A stretch of 64,000 bases of DNA from Limoniibacter endophyticus (GTDB lineage Bacteria; Pseudomonadota; Alphaproteobacteria; Rhizobiales; Rhizobiaceae). Positions 45,724-53,940 of the stretch are shown here, one piece after another (positions within the stretch are counted from its first letter, which is position 1; every line of letters starts with the position of its first letter). The stretch lies in assembly GCF_014652835.1 (NCBI RefSeq), contig NZ_BMZO01000010.1, positions 151,814-215,813 of the forward strand, read 5' to 3'. The notes beneath the pieces were generated by a model. The model was not told the DNA's origin. It did not search any database and worked only from the letters and a program-made list of their open reading frames with translations. A program made the translations under genes and the position numbers.

Positions 45724-46130
45724 GCGCAAGGAAGGCATTTATTGCCGGAATCGGCTGCGGCAAAGGTGCGGGTGGCAACGAAATCCGGGCGACGCTCGAT
45801 AGGGCCATGGCCATACACAATCTCGGATATGAGGATCTTAAGTGCCTGGCAACCGGTGTTGGAAAGATGGAGGAGCACGGATTGCGTGACGCTGCCGACG
45901 CACTGAAACTCGACATTGCCTATATTGAGGAGGCAGTGCTTGCCGCCTGCGACGATCGGCTTCTGTCACGCTCGCCGGTAAGTTTGCGCGAAACTGGTAC
46001 TGCTTCCTTAAGCGAAGCGGCAGCCCTGGCCGCCGGTGGTCCGTCTGCTGCTTTGCTCGGTCCGCGCGTCGCGCTCGGCAAGGTCACCTGCGCGCTGGCC
46101 CAAATCGATGTTTCGGAGGATCCCTCATGA
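45720..46130 (+). CDS. cobE: CobE protein (CbiG C-terminal-like)
   Basis: A 136-residue protein of the CobE/GbiG C-terminal family, starting [17 protein letters not shown] and ending with [16 protein letters not shown]. CobE is found in aerobic cobalamin operons; its exact role is unclear, although related CbiG opens the ring lactone in the anaerobic pathway. The start at 45720 overlaps the cobL stop; an in-frame ATG 12 bases upstream is also possible. It is followed by cobM with a four-base overlap. Confidence 0.88.
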   Translation: MSARKAFIAGIGCGKGAGGNEIRATLDRAMAIHNLGYEDLKCLATGVGKMEEHGLRDAADALKLDIAYIEEAVLAACDDRLLSRSPVSLRETGTASLSEAAALAAGGPSAALLGPRVALGKVTCALAQIDVSEDPS

Positions 46131-46885
46131 CCGTTCACTTCATCGGCGCAGGTCCCGGAGCCGTCGATCTCATAACGGTGCGCGGCCGAGATCTGCTGGC
46201 ACGCTGCCCCGTCTGCTTGTACGCGGGTTCGATCGTGCCACGCGAGATGCTGGATTATTGCGCGCCAGGAACACGTCGGATCGACACGGCGTACTTGTCG
46301 CTTGAGGAGATCGACAGAGAATATGTTCGCGCCGATCGGGCGGGACAGGATGTAGCTCGGTTGCACTCGGGCGATCTTTCCGTGTGGAGTGCGGTTGCAG
46401 AACAGATGCGTAGACTGGATGCGCTGGGCATCGACTATACATTGACGCCGGGTGTGCCGTCTTTTGCCGCTGCCGCGGCTGCCCTCAAACGCGAACTGAC
46501 CATTCCGGAAGTAGCGCAAAGCCTCATCTTGACGCGCGTTTCCGGCCGCGCCTCAAAAATGCCGGAACGCGAGACGCTTGCTCATTTCGGCAAAACGGGT
46601 GCTACTCTAGCAATTCATCTGGCCATCCACGCGCTCGACCAGATCGTGCACGAACTTTCTCCACTCTATGGCGAGGATTGCCCGGTTGCCATCGTCGTGC
46701 ACGCATCCTGGCCGCAAGAGCGCATCGTGCGGGGAACTCTAGCCGACATTGCCGAAAGGATGCGTGCCGAGCCCGCGGAACGTACAGCCCTGATTTTCGT
46801 CGGACGGAGTTTGGAGGCAGAAAATTTTCGAAACAGCGCGCTCTACAATGCCGATTATCAACGCCGATTTCGGAACCGCGCGTGA
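46127..46885 (+). CDS. cobM: Precorrin-4 C11-methyltransferase (CobM)
   Basis: A 252-residue tetrapyrrole methylase. Motifs are [42 protein letters not shown] and [15 protein letters not shown]. It methylates precorrin-4 at C11 to give precorrin-5. It begins four bases inside cobE, and its last 28 bases overlap the 3' end of the convergent cbiD gene. Confidence 0.96.
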   Translation: MTVHFIGAGPGAVDLITVRGRDLLARCPVCLYAGSIVPREMLDYCAPGTRRIDTAYLSLEEIDREYVRADRAGQDVARLHSGDLSVWSAVAEQMRRLDALGIDYTLTPGVPSFAAAAAALKRELTIPEVAQSLILTRVSGRASKMPERETLAHFGKTGATLAIHLAIHALDQIVHELSPLYGEDCPVAIVVHASWPQERIVRGTLADIAERMRAEPAERTALIFVGRSLEAENFRNSALYNADYQRRFRNRA

Positions 46886-47985
46886 TGAGAGGCTTCAAAA
46901 GGCGTTTGCGCCAAAAGATTACCTGTCCGGTCAAATATGAGGACTTCCAGTGCGATGTCCTCGTGGTCGAGCACACTCGCGGCAGTCACCCAGGCGCGCG
47001 CGGCAACTTCGTCAGCCAGCGCAAGATCAGCCTCGGCGCACAGGGCGAAGACTTCAGCAACCGTATTAGCCGCGGTGATGCTGGCACACAACGTCGCGTC
47101 CGCTCCAAGCTCGGCGGCAATGGTCGACAACCCAACAAGGTCCGCCATGCCCTGTCTGGAATGCAGATCGAGCCTCCCTTGTGCCAGCTTTGTCATCTTG
47201 GCCATCCCACCGGCAATGGTGACCTTCGAGACGGGGTGACGGCGCAGATATTTCAGCATGCCACCGGCGAAATCGCCCATATCAATGAGCGCTGTTTCCG
47301 GCAGGCCGTGCAAAGCCTGGGCGGCTTTCTCGGAGATGTTGCCGGTAGCACCCGAAACATGATCCAGACCCGCTGCGCGCGCAACATCGATGCCGCGATA
47401 GATGGAATGTATCCAGGACGAACAGGAATAGGGAATGACAATGCCCGTCGTGCCGAGGATGGAAAGACCCCCGATAATGCCAAGACGGCCGTTAAGGGTC
47501 TTTTCGGCTATCTTCCGTCCGTTCTCCACGGCGATCTCGATTTCGAAACCTGTTTCGTCGGTCACGTCGGCAAGCGCCTGCGCGATGATCCTGCGCGGCA
47601 TCGGGTTGATTGCCGGTTCACCTGGGGGAACTGGCAATCCGGCGCGGGTGACCATGCCGACCCCCTCACCTGCCCGAAAAACCAATATGTTCCCGCGGTG
47701 ACGCCGGATCGTGACGCGGATCAGGGCGCCGTGCGTGACGTCGGGATCATCGCCGGCATCCTTGACGATGGATGCCGTGGCGAAATCCTCTCCACGCTCC
47801 CAACCTGCCAAGGCAAAGGCAGGTGTCTGGCCGCCTGGCAGCGTGATCGCCACCGGGTCGGGAAAATTCCCGCTCAGCAAGGCCGCACACGCCGCCTTGG
47901 CAGCCGCAGCCGCGCAAGCGCCTGTCGTCCAGCCGCGCCGAAGCGTCCTGCCCGATTGATCGGAAAACTCTTCTTCCATGCTCAT
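46858..47985 (-). CDS. cbiD: CbiD-family C1-methyltransferase, in place of CobF
   Basis: A 375-residue CbiD protein. It begins with the diagnostic [18 protein letters not shown], and contains [18 protein letters not shown] [25 protein letters not shown] and the [19 protein letters not shown] segment. In the anaerobic pathway CbiD methylates C1 of cobalt-precorrin-5B. The aerobic counterpart CobF is not seen anywhere in this window, so this CbiD probably does the C1 methylation on the cobalt-free intermediate. The ATG at 47985 has an AGG just upstream; a second ATG at 47979 is possible. The gene is inverted in the operon: 3' overlap with cobM and a 41-base palindrome before its start. Confidence 0.93.
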   Translation of the reverse strand: MSMEEEFSDQSGRTLRRGWTTGACAAAAAKAACAALLSGNFPDPVAITLPGGQTPAFALAGWERGEDFATASIVKDAGDDPDVTHGALIRVTIRRHRGNILVFRAGEGVGMVTRAGLPVPPGEPAINPMPRRIIAQALADVTDETGFEIEIAVENGRKIAEKTLNGRLGIIGGLSILGTTGIVIPYSCSSWIHSIYRGIDVARAAGLDHVSGATGNISEKAAQALHGLPETALIDMGDFAGGMLKYLRRHPVSKVTIAGGMAKMTKLAQGRLDLHSRQGMADLVGLSTIAAELGADATLCASITAANTVAEVFALCAEADLALADEVAARAWVTAASVLDHEDIALEVLIFDRTGNLLAQTPFEASHHARFRNRR

Positions 47986-47989
47986 CAAC

Positions 47990-48030
47990 CTGTCTATATC
48001 GGCAAGCGCGACGCTTGGCGATATAGACAG
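47990..48030. repeat. 41-base near-perfect palindrome between cbiD and cobA
   Basis: Outer arms CTGTCTATATCG (47990-48001) and CGATATAGACAG (48019-48030) match perfectly. Inside, after one G/G mismatch, CAAGCG (48003-48008) pairs with CGCTTG (48012-48017) around a CGA loop. It fills most of the 68-base space between two divergent start codons. It can act as a large operator or form a hairpin in both 5' leaders. It is not a normal terminator site, because no gene ends here. Confidence 0.8.
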
Positions 48031-48053
48031 TGTCTTCACCTTCGAGAAATGCC

Positions 48054-48842
48054 ATGATGTCTGCTCCGCTCATCGATCATATTGCCCGGACCATGCCGGA
48101 CTTTATGCCGGGCCATGTCTGGCTCGCAGGAGCCGGTCCGGGTGATCCGCGCCACCTGACCTTAGAGGTAGTGGCGGCGCTCTCCCAGGCCGACGTCATC
48201 GTGCATGATGCGCTGGTGGATGCTTCAGTGCTCGATCTTGCGCCACAGGCTCAAAAAATATTTGCCGGCAAGCGTGGTGGCCAGCCCTCGACCGCTCAGG
48301 ACGAGATCATCGATCGGCTGATTGCCCTGGCGCGGCAGGACCTGCGTGTACTGCGTTTAAAGGGTGGCGATCCGTTTATCTTCGGACGCGGCGGCGAGGA
48401 GGCAGAAGCACTAGCGACGGAAGGAATCTCATTCCGTGTCCTTCCCGGCCTGACCTCCGCGCTGGCAGCACTCGCCAACGCCAATATCCCCGCCACAATG
48501 CGCGGTATCAACAAGGCCGTGACGTTCGCGACCGGCCATGCGGCGGGCACCGCAGATGATCTGGACTGGTCCAGGCTTGCGGCTGCCGATCAGCCGATCA
48601 TCGTCTACATGGGTATGAAAGCCTTGCCAACAATCGTTGAAGAACTGCGCGCAGGCGGAGCGGCGGCCGATTTGCCCGTCGCGATCATCATGGCAGCCAC
48701 AACCGGCAAGGAGCGCGTATTGACGGGCACACTCGCAACCATCGTGACGGAGGCCATACGCGAAAAGATAGGTTCCCCCGCTCTAATCGTGATCGGAGAG
48801 ATCGTCTCGATGCGCGCCAGACTTTGCCGGGCTTCGATATGA
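48054..48842 (+). CDS. cobA: Uroporphyrinogen-III C-methyltransferase (CobA/SUMT)
   Basis: A 262-residue tetrapyrrole methylase. Motifs are VWLAGAGPGDPRHLTLEVV, DVIVHDALVD, RLKGGDPFIFGRGGEEAEAL and a GITSALAA-like GLTSALAALANANIP. It makes precorrin-2 from uroporphyrinogen III with two SAM, the entry step of the corrin branch. Two adjacent ATGs (48054 and 48057) are candidates. Its stop overlaps the cobB start. The palindrome at 47990-48030 ends 23 bases before this gene. Confidence 0.95.
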   Translation: MMSAPLIDHIARTMPDFMPGHVWLAGAGPGDPRHLTLEVVAALSQADVIVHDALVDASVLDLAPQAQKIFAGKRGGQPSTAQDEIIDRLIALARQDLRVLRLKGGDPFIFGRGGEEAEALATEGISFRVLPGLTSALAALANANIPATMRGINKAVTFATGHAAGTADDLDWSRLAAADQPIIVYMGMKALPTIVEELRAGGAAADLPVAIIMAATTGKERVLTGTLATIVTEAIREKIGSPALIVIGEIVSMRARLCRASI

Positions 48843-50149
48843 CTAAAGCTATCGTCATTGGCGCACCGCGCTCCGGGTCGGGCAAGACCAGCGTAACGAT
48901 CGGCCTGCTGCGCGCTTTCGCGCGACGGGGCCTGCGCGTTCGCGGTATAAAATCGGGTCCCGATTATATCGATCCTGGTTTTCATGCGGCAGCAACAGGC
49001 AGGAGCGGGCTCAATCTGGACAGTTGGGCAATGCATCCCGATCTTCTTGCAGGACTGGCAGCAGAGGCGACGGAAGACTGCGACTTGATTATAATCGAGA
49101 GCGCCATGGGACTGTTTGACGGTATCGCCGCCGAGCCAGGGCGTAGCGGCGCTGCATCCGACATTGCCTGCCTTCTCTCGCTTAACGTACTTCTGGTGCT
49201 CGACATATCGGGACAATCACAGACGGCTGCGGCGATAGCAAAGGGCTTCGCCGTCTACGACGACAGTGTAAAAATCGCAGGTGTGGTGCTCAACAAGGTT
49301 GCAAGCCCCCGGCACGAAACGCTGTGCGCCGACGCCATCCGCCGCACCGGTCTGACTGTTGCCGGTGCGATCCGTCGCGACGATGCTGTGCTCCTGCCCG
49401 AACGACATCTCGGCCTCGTGCAGGCAAGCGAGAACCCTGCCCTCGATGCCCACATCGACCGTTTGGCCGATCTGATTGAAAACGCGGTTGATCTTGATAC
49501 CGTCCTTTCTCTGGCATCGCCTTTCAATCCTCAGAGGGGCAGGCTCGATTTGGCGATTGATCCGCCGGGGCAGCGCATCGCGCTTGCCAAGGACGCGGCC
49601 TTCACCTTCCTCTACCCCCATCTCGAAAAGCATTGGCGCGACCGCGGAGCGGAGATTTTACCGTTCTCACCTCTCGCCAACGAAGCACCCAATGCTTCTT
49701 GCGACATATGCTGGCTGCCCGGCGGCTACCCGGAATTGCATGTGAGCCAGCTTGCAGCCGCGGATCGCTTTCAGGCAGGCATGCACAGCTTCGCGGCGAA
49801 GAACCCGGTTCATGGCGAGTGCGGCGGCTTCATGGTGCTTGGAGAAGCAATCGAAGACGTTAGTGGCGTGATGCATCCGATGCTTGGGCTTTTGTCGCAC
49901 GCAACGAGCTTTGCCAAACGCAAGATGAACCTTGGTTATCGGCAGGCACGATTGCTAGACGATCATGCCTTCGGCAAAGCAGGCACAGTGCTGCGCGGTC
50001 ACGAATTCCACTATGCGCGTGTAATCGAAGCCGGCCATGACATAGCGCTCGCACAACTCGCAGACGGACTGGGCAATGATCTGGGTCCCAGTGGCGCCCG
50101 TCGAGGCACGGTAAGCGGTACGTTCTTTCACGCTATTGCGAAAGCCTGA
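48839..50149 (+). CDS. cobB: Hydrogenobyrinic acid a,c-diamide synthase (CobB)
   Basis: A 436-residue glutamine amidotransferase. The N-terminal P-loop region is IVIGAPRSGSGKTSVT with KSGPDYIDPGFHAA; the glutaminase domain has VHGECGGFMVLG with the catalytic Cys. It amidates the a and c side chains before cobalt is inserted by CobN. It overlaps cobA (ATGA) and the next gene (TGATG), so cobA-cobB-cobS is a tightly coupled block. Confidence 0.95.
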   Translation: MTKAIVIGAPRSGSGKTSVTIGLLRAFARRGLRVRGIKSGPDYIDPGFHAAATGRSGLNLDSWAMHPDLLAGLAAEATEDCDLIIIESAMGLFDGIAAEPGRSGAASDIACLLSLNVLLVLDISGQSQTAAAIAKGFAVYDDSVKIAGVVLNKVASPRHETLCADAIRRTGLTVAGAIRRDDAVLLPERHLGLVQASENPALDAHIDRLADLIENAVDLDTVLSLASPFNPQRGRLDLAIDPPGQRIALAKDAAFTFLYPHLEKHWRDRGAEILPFSPLANEAPNASCDICWLPGGYPELHVSQLAAADRFQAGMHSFAAKNPVHGECGGFMVLGEAIEDVSGVMHPMLGLLSHATSFAKRKMNLGYRQARLLDDHAFGKAGTVLRGHEFHYARVIEAGHDIALAQLADGLGNDLGPSGARRGTVSGTFFHAIAKA

Positions 50150-50907
50150 TGATGAATCACAAGTCTCTGCTGATCGACCTGCAAGCGTGCATTTCCTTCT
50201 TCACCCGTATTCCCCTGCCCCAGGCGGCGATGCCGAAGAACTTCGCACAGAGCCTCTGGGCAGCGCCTATAGCGGGCATTCCTGTTGCCTTGATTGGTGG
50301 CATCATGTTTGTCCTGACTGCCTCCCTAGACCTTCCTCCCCTCGCTTGCGGACTGATCGCCATCGCAGCCACGATCCTGGCAACGGGTGCACTGCATGAA
50401 GACGGATTTGCCGACATAGCCGATTCATTTGGTGGGCGGGACATGGAACATCGCCTCGGGATCATGCATGACAGCCGTATTGGCACCTATGGCGCGATTG
50501 CACTAATCATTACCGTATTGCTACGGGCTTCGGCCCTTGCAGCCTTTGTGGATCAGCCTGGCCTGGGTGTTCTGGTCCTTGTCGCAGCCTTCGTTGCGGC
50601 ACGCGCGCTGATGCCCGCTTTCATGTGCAAGGCGCCCCTTTCGCCCCACGCGGGCTTGGTTGCTAAAATCGGGCGCGTACCGGATCAGACTGCCTATGCT
50701 GCCCTCGGCACCGGCGTTCTCGGCCTTGTCCTTCTGCTGGGTATCGGGACGGCCTTCATCTGTATCGCCCTTCTTATGCTTTGGAGCGCCTTTATACACT
50801 GGCTCTGCATACGCCAAATCCAAGGTATCAATGGCGACTTCCTGGGTATGCTCGGACAGGGAGCCGAAATTCTTGTGCTGCTCTGCGCCAGCGCGCTGCT
50901 TTTGTAA
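50149..50907 (+). CDS. cobS: Cobalamin-5'-phosphate synthase (CobS/CobV)
   Basis: A 252-residue membrane protein with about six to seven membrane segments. The active-site loop ALHEDGFADIADSFGG and GIMHDSRIGTYG are clear. It joins adenosyl-GDP-cobinamide to alpha-ribazole (phosphate) in the inner membrane, the last assembly step. The start shares a base with the cobB stop. The family N-terminus FFTRIPLP is present at about residue 16. Confidence 0.95.
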   Translation: MMNHKSLLIDLQACISFFTRIPLPQAAMPKNFAQSLWAAPIAGIPVALIGGIMFVLTASLDLPPLACGLIAIAATILATGALHEDGFADIADSFGGRDMEHRLGIMHDSRIGTYGAIALIITVLLRASALAAFVDQPGLGVLVLVAAFVAARALMPAFMCKAPLSPHAGLVAKIGRVPDQTAYAALGTGVLGLVLLLGIGTAFICIALLMLWSAFIHWLCIRQIQGINGDFLGMLGQGAEILVLLCASALLL

Positions 50908-50919
50908 TTCGGAGTTTTC

Positions 50920-51945
50920 ATGACTTTTTCCTCTCTTCAAGCGTTGCGCGAAGCAATTACGTCCCTGCCTCTGCCCCTGTCCGACGCAGATGCCGAAAAG
51001 GCTGTTTGGGCGCGCCAGGACAGTTTGACCAAGCCGCCCAGAAGTCTAGGCATGCTGGAGGATTCCGTTGCGTTCCTTGGTCGATGGCAGAGGAAGGCCA
51101 AGCCGACTCTTGAACGGATCGACATTTTGCTTTTTGCCGGCTCGCATGGCGTAACCGCCAGGGGCGTTTCGGCCTTTCCCTCAAGCGTCACGGGGCAAAT
51201 GGTAGCAAATTTCGAGCATGGTGGCGCCGCGATCAATCAGCTTGCAGCGCTCGCCGGTGCCAGCCTCAGCATTCATTCGCTTGATATTGACAAGCCGACT
51301 GGCGATTTCACGGAACATGCGGCGCTGGACGATGATGAATTCCTCGATGCAGTGAATGCAGGTTATACCGCTGTGAAAGACGACTGCGATCTTCTTGTGC
51401 TTGGCGAGATGGGGATCGGCAACACGACACCTGCCGCAGCAATTTGTTCGGCTTTGTTCGGCGGCGCGGTGGAAGATTGGACAGGACGTGGCACGGGTAT
51501 TGATGATCAAGGTTTGCGGCGCAAGATCGAAACGGTGCGGGCGGGTCTAACGCGCCATCTCGACAAGATATCCGACCCGCTGGCAATCGCGGCAGCGTTG
51601 GGGGGGCGTGAACTCGCGGCTATATTGGGTGCGGCACTAGCTGCGCGTCATCGCCGTGTTCCATTATTACTCGACGGGTTCGTCGTCAGTGCTGCAATCG
51701 CACCGCTTCACGTCCTTAATCCCCCAATCCTTGACCATGTGCTCGCGGGGCATGTATCCGCGGAAGCCGGACATGGAAGATTGCTTGAGAAGCTCAACAA
51801 AAGCCCTCTTCTGTCACTCGGCATGAGGCTTGGCGAGGGGTCGGGCGCTGCTACCGCCATCATGATCCTGAAAGCGGCACTGGCCTGCTTCCACGGCATG
51901 GCGAGTTTCGCGGAAGCGGGAATCCAGGATAAGCACGACACTTGA
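50920..51945 (+). CDS. cobT: Nicotinate-nucleotide:DMB phosphoribosyltransferase (CobT)
   Basis: A 341-residue CobT (CobU in P. denitrificans). It has DSLTKPPRSLGMLE, FAGSHGVTARGVSAFP, GEMGIGNTTPAAAI and, near the end, MRLGEGSGAA with the catalytic Glu. It makes alpha-ribazole 5'-phosphate from dimethylbenzimidazole. A GGAG box precedes the ATG 12 bases after cobS. It ends the cob block; the phosphatase acting on its product is not identified by homology here, but see the gene at 24894-25421. Confidence 0.95.
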   Translation: MTFSSLQALREAITSLPLPLSDADAEKAVWARQDSLTKPPRSLGMLEDSVAFLGRWQRKAKPTLERIDILLFAGSHGVTARGVSAFPSSVTGQMVANFEHGGAAINQLAALAGASLSIHSLDIDKPTGDFTEHAALDDDEFLDAVNAGYTAVKDDCDLLVLGEMGIGNTTPAAAICSALFGGAVEDWTGRGTGIDDQGLRRKIETVRAGLTRHLDKISDPLAIAAALGGRELAAILGAALAARHRRVPLLLDGFVVSAAIAPLHVLNPPILDHVLAGHVSAEAGHGRLLEKLNKSPLLSLGMRLGEGSGAATAIMILKAALACFHGMASFAEAGIQDKHDT

Positions 51946-52014
51946 TTGAAATCGAAGGATGTCATATATTACGCCCATAAAAAGAGACATTTTTCATGAC
52001 AGGAGCTGCGAAAA

Positions 52015-52407
52015 ATGGTTGCGTTGCACTCGCCGATAATGCCGACGCGCATGCCCCTGGCAACGCGCTTTTTTACAGCAAACGGCAAAATTGCCATGGA
52101 CGATGTAGCCGATGCCTTCGGCATGTCCAAAGGCCAGCTCGCTGAAACGATCGGCGTCGCGCAAGAAACGCTACATCGCGCTGCCCGCGCTCATGCCCCC
52201 CGCACGCAGCAGCGGGCTCTGGAAATGCTGGAGATCGTCGGGCGCATCGCAGACTGGGCAGGCGGAGAAAAGCAGGCCATGGCCTGGTATCGCAGCGAAC
52301 CGATCCCCGCCTTTGGCGGTCGCACCGCAGAAGCTCTCGTTAAGGACGGGAAGGCAAGTGCCGTTCGCGACTATCTCGATCATATTGCAACAGGCGGCTT
52401 TGCGTGA
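52015..52407 (+). CDS. Xre/MbcA/ParS-type antitoxin (DUF2384)
   Basis: A 130-residue protein with an N-terminal helix-turn-helix (DVADAFGMSKGQLAETIGV) and the C-terminal DUF2384 toxin-binding part ending in AFGGRTAEALVKDGKASAVRDYLDHIATGGFA by segment. This is the antitoxin of the MbcTA/ParST type. An AGGAGC box precedes the ATG. Its stop overlaps the RES toxin start by four bases. In such systems the antitoxin neutralises the toxin and represses its own promoter, which should lie in 51946-52014. Confidence 0.9.
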   Translation: MVALHSPIMPTRMPLATRFFTANGKIAMDDVADAFGMSKGQLAETIGVAQETLHRAARAHAPRTQQRALEMLEIVGRIADWAGGEKQAMAWYRSEPIPAFGGRTAEALVKDGKASAVRDYLDHIATGGFA

Positions 52408-52910
52408 AATGGCAAGGGATTGCCTATCGGGCGCATGACCCACGCTGGAGTTGGGCACCTCTTTCAGGCGAAGGCGCGCGCCTGCATGGCGGCCGCTTCA
52501 ACCCGAAAGGCAGGGCCGCCCTCTATCTTGCTCTGACGATCGAAGGAATGTTTCTCGAAATGGGCCATGGCTTTGGTCACAGGCTCGATCCGGTCACCGT
52601 TGTGAGCTATGCGATCGACATGGACGGCTTGGTCGATTTGCGCACAGAAAGCGCACGGCGAGATGCAGGTGTCACGTTTGACGACATGGCGGCATCGTGG
52701 ATGCTCGACCGTGCAGAAGGACGCGAACCCGCGAGCTGGACAATTGCCCGGCGTTTGATCGCAACCGGAGCTACGGGCGCTCTTGTGCCCTCCTTTGCCA
52801 ATGGCGGGTACGGGCAGATGGCCAATCTCGTACTCTGGAATTGGTCGAAAGGCGTCGAAGTCATCGATCCGCAACGTCGTCTGCCCCAAAACCCCTCCTC
52901 TTGGGAATAG
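52404..52910 (+). CDS. RES-domain toxin (NAD+-consuming)
   Basis: A 168-residue RES-domain protein. The Arg of YRAHDPRW (residue 9), the GGRFNPKGRAALYLA segment, the Glu of GMFLEMGHG and the Ser of LVPSFANGG match the conserved polar residues of this family. Characterised members (MbcT, ParT, Res) degrade or use NAD+ and stop growth when free of antitoxin. The start overlaps the antitoxin gene. All key motifs look intact, so the module is probably functional. It converges with the AEC carrier gene, four bases between stops. Confidence 0.92.
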   Translation: MKWQGIAYRAHDPRWSWAPLSGEGARLHGGRFNPKGRAALYLALTIEGMFLEMGHGFGHRLDPVTVVSYAIDMDGLVDLRTESARRDAGVTFDDMAASWMLDRAEGREPASWTIARRLIATGATGALVPSFANGGYGQMANLVLWNWSKGVEVIDPQRRLPQNPSSWE

Positions 52911-52914
52911 TTTC

Positions 52915-53850
52915 TCAGACGACGCCGAGCACCCAAAGCCAGAGCGACACGGTAAATATGGACAATGCGGTGGAGAGAGCGATAGCAGCAGACGTTGCCC
53001 GTTCACCGGATTTATAGCGCGCCGCGATGAGATAGGCATTCACACCCGATGGCATGGCCGCAAAAAGCACCGCCACGCCAGCCCATACTGGCTGAACGTG
53101 AAGGACATGAAAGGCCAGAACCCAGACGATAAAGGGATGAACGAGCAGCTTTTGAAAGCTGATCGACAGCACTGGCCCGACATCTCCCTTGAGGCCATAC
53201 CGTTTCAGTGCCAGCCCCATGCTGATGAGGGCACAAGGAGAAGCCGTCGCAGCAAGCGTATCCAGTACATCCTTGATTTGCCCTGACGGCGCGAACGCAG
53301 TCACTTTGGCGAGATACCCCGCAATCAACGCCAAAACGATCGGGTGCGTGAAGATTGTCTTTGCGAGGCGCTTCACGAGATCAATACGACCGGTGCCGGT
53401 GACGCTGGTTTCTATCAGGATGGAAGCAACCGTCATCATGATAGGCAGATGAATCGCCAGTAGCAGAAAAAGCGGCGTCGCTCCCTGGTTGCCGTAGGCG
53501 TTCAAGATGACTGGCACGCCGACCAGAACGGTATTCGACTGCGCGGCTGCGAATCCATGAATAGCCGCTGTTTGCTTATTGCGGCCGAAGACCCGGCGCG
53601 CGGTAATAATGGCTGATATCCACGCGACAGCCACGCCGCTGAAATATGAAATCCAGTACCCCCACGGATTCTCTCCGCTGGGATGGCTCGACGCGATCGT
53701 GCTAAAAATCAGTGCAGGTATGGCGATGACGAAGATGTATTCCGTCAGACCATCACTCGCCCGCTCAGTCAGAAGCCTTGCCTGTGCCGCCGCGTAACCG
53801 AGGCCAATCAGACCGAACGTAGGCAGGAGAATAGTGAGAAGGCCGGACAT
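52915..53850 (-). CDS. AEC family transporter (MdcF-like)
   Basis: A 311-residue membrane protein with about ten segments, in two groups around a central hydrophilic loop. It shows the AEC family start (LPTFGLIGLGYAAAQ), AAQSNTVLVGVPVI and, late, FAAMPSGVNAYLIA. Members export or import organic anions such as malonate or malate; the substrate here is unknown. A spaced perfect inverted repeat lies just upstream of the start (53856-53896) and may control it. Confidence 0.88.
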   Translation of the reverse strand: MSGLLTILLPTFGLIGLGYAAAQARLLTERASDGLTEYIFVIAIPALIFSTIASSHPSGENPWGYWISYFSGVAVAWISAIITARRVFGRNKQTAAIHGFAAAQSNTVLVGVPVILNAYGNQGATPLFLLLAIHLPIMMTVASILIETSVTGTGRIDLVKRLAKTIFTHPIVLALIAGYLAKVTAFAPSGQIKDVLDTLAATASPCALISMGLALKRYGLKGDVGPVLSISFQKLLVHPFIVWVLAFHVLHVQPVWAGVAVLFAAMPSGVNAYLIAARYKSGERATSAAIALSTALSIFTVSLWLWVLGVV

Positions 53851-53855
53851 GCAAA

Positions 53856-53896
53856 GCTCTACGTCTGATCAAATCATATTTCTTTAGACGTAGAGC
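53856..53896. repeat. Perfect 11-base inverted repeat before the AEC gene
   Basis: GCTCTACGTCT (53856-53866) and AGACGTAGAGC (53886-53896) are perfect inverted arms separated by 19 AT-rich bases. It lies between the end of the sensor kinase gene and the start of the AEC gene, both on the minus strand. It could be the kinase terminator (TTTG follows on that strand) or an operator for the carrier gene. Confidence 0.6.
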
Positions 53897-53940
53897 ATTT
53901 CATCCCAAACAAGCCATGCAAAATTCACAGTACAGACGCG

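Noticed and set aside
46678..48057. Long open frame of about 459 codons on the plus strand opposite cbiD
   Set aside because: It is the antisense shadow of cbiD; the translation is rich in Arg, Gly and Cys without domain features.
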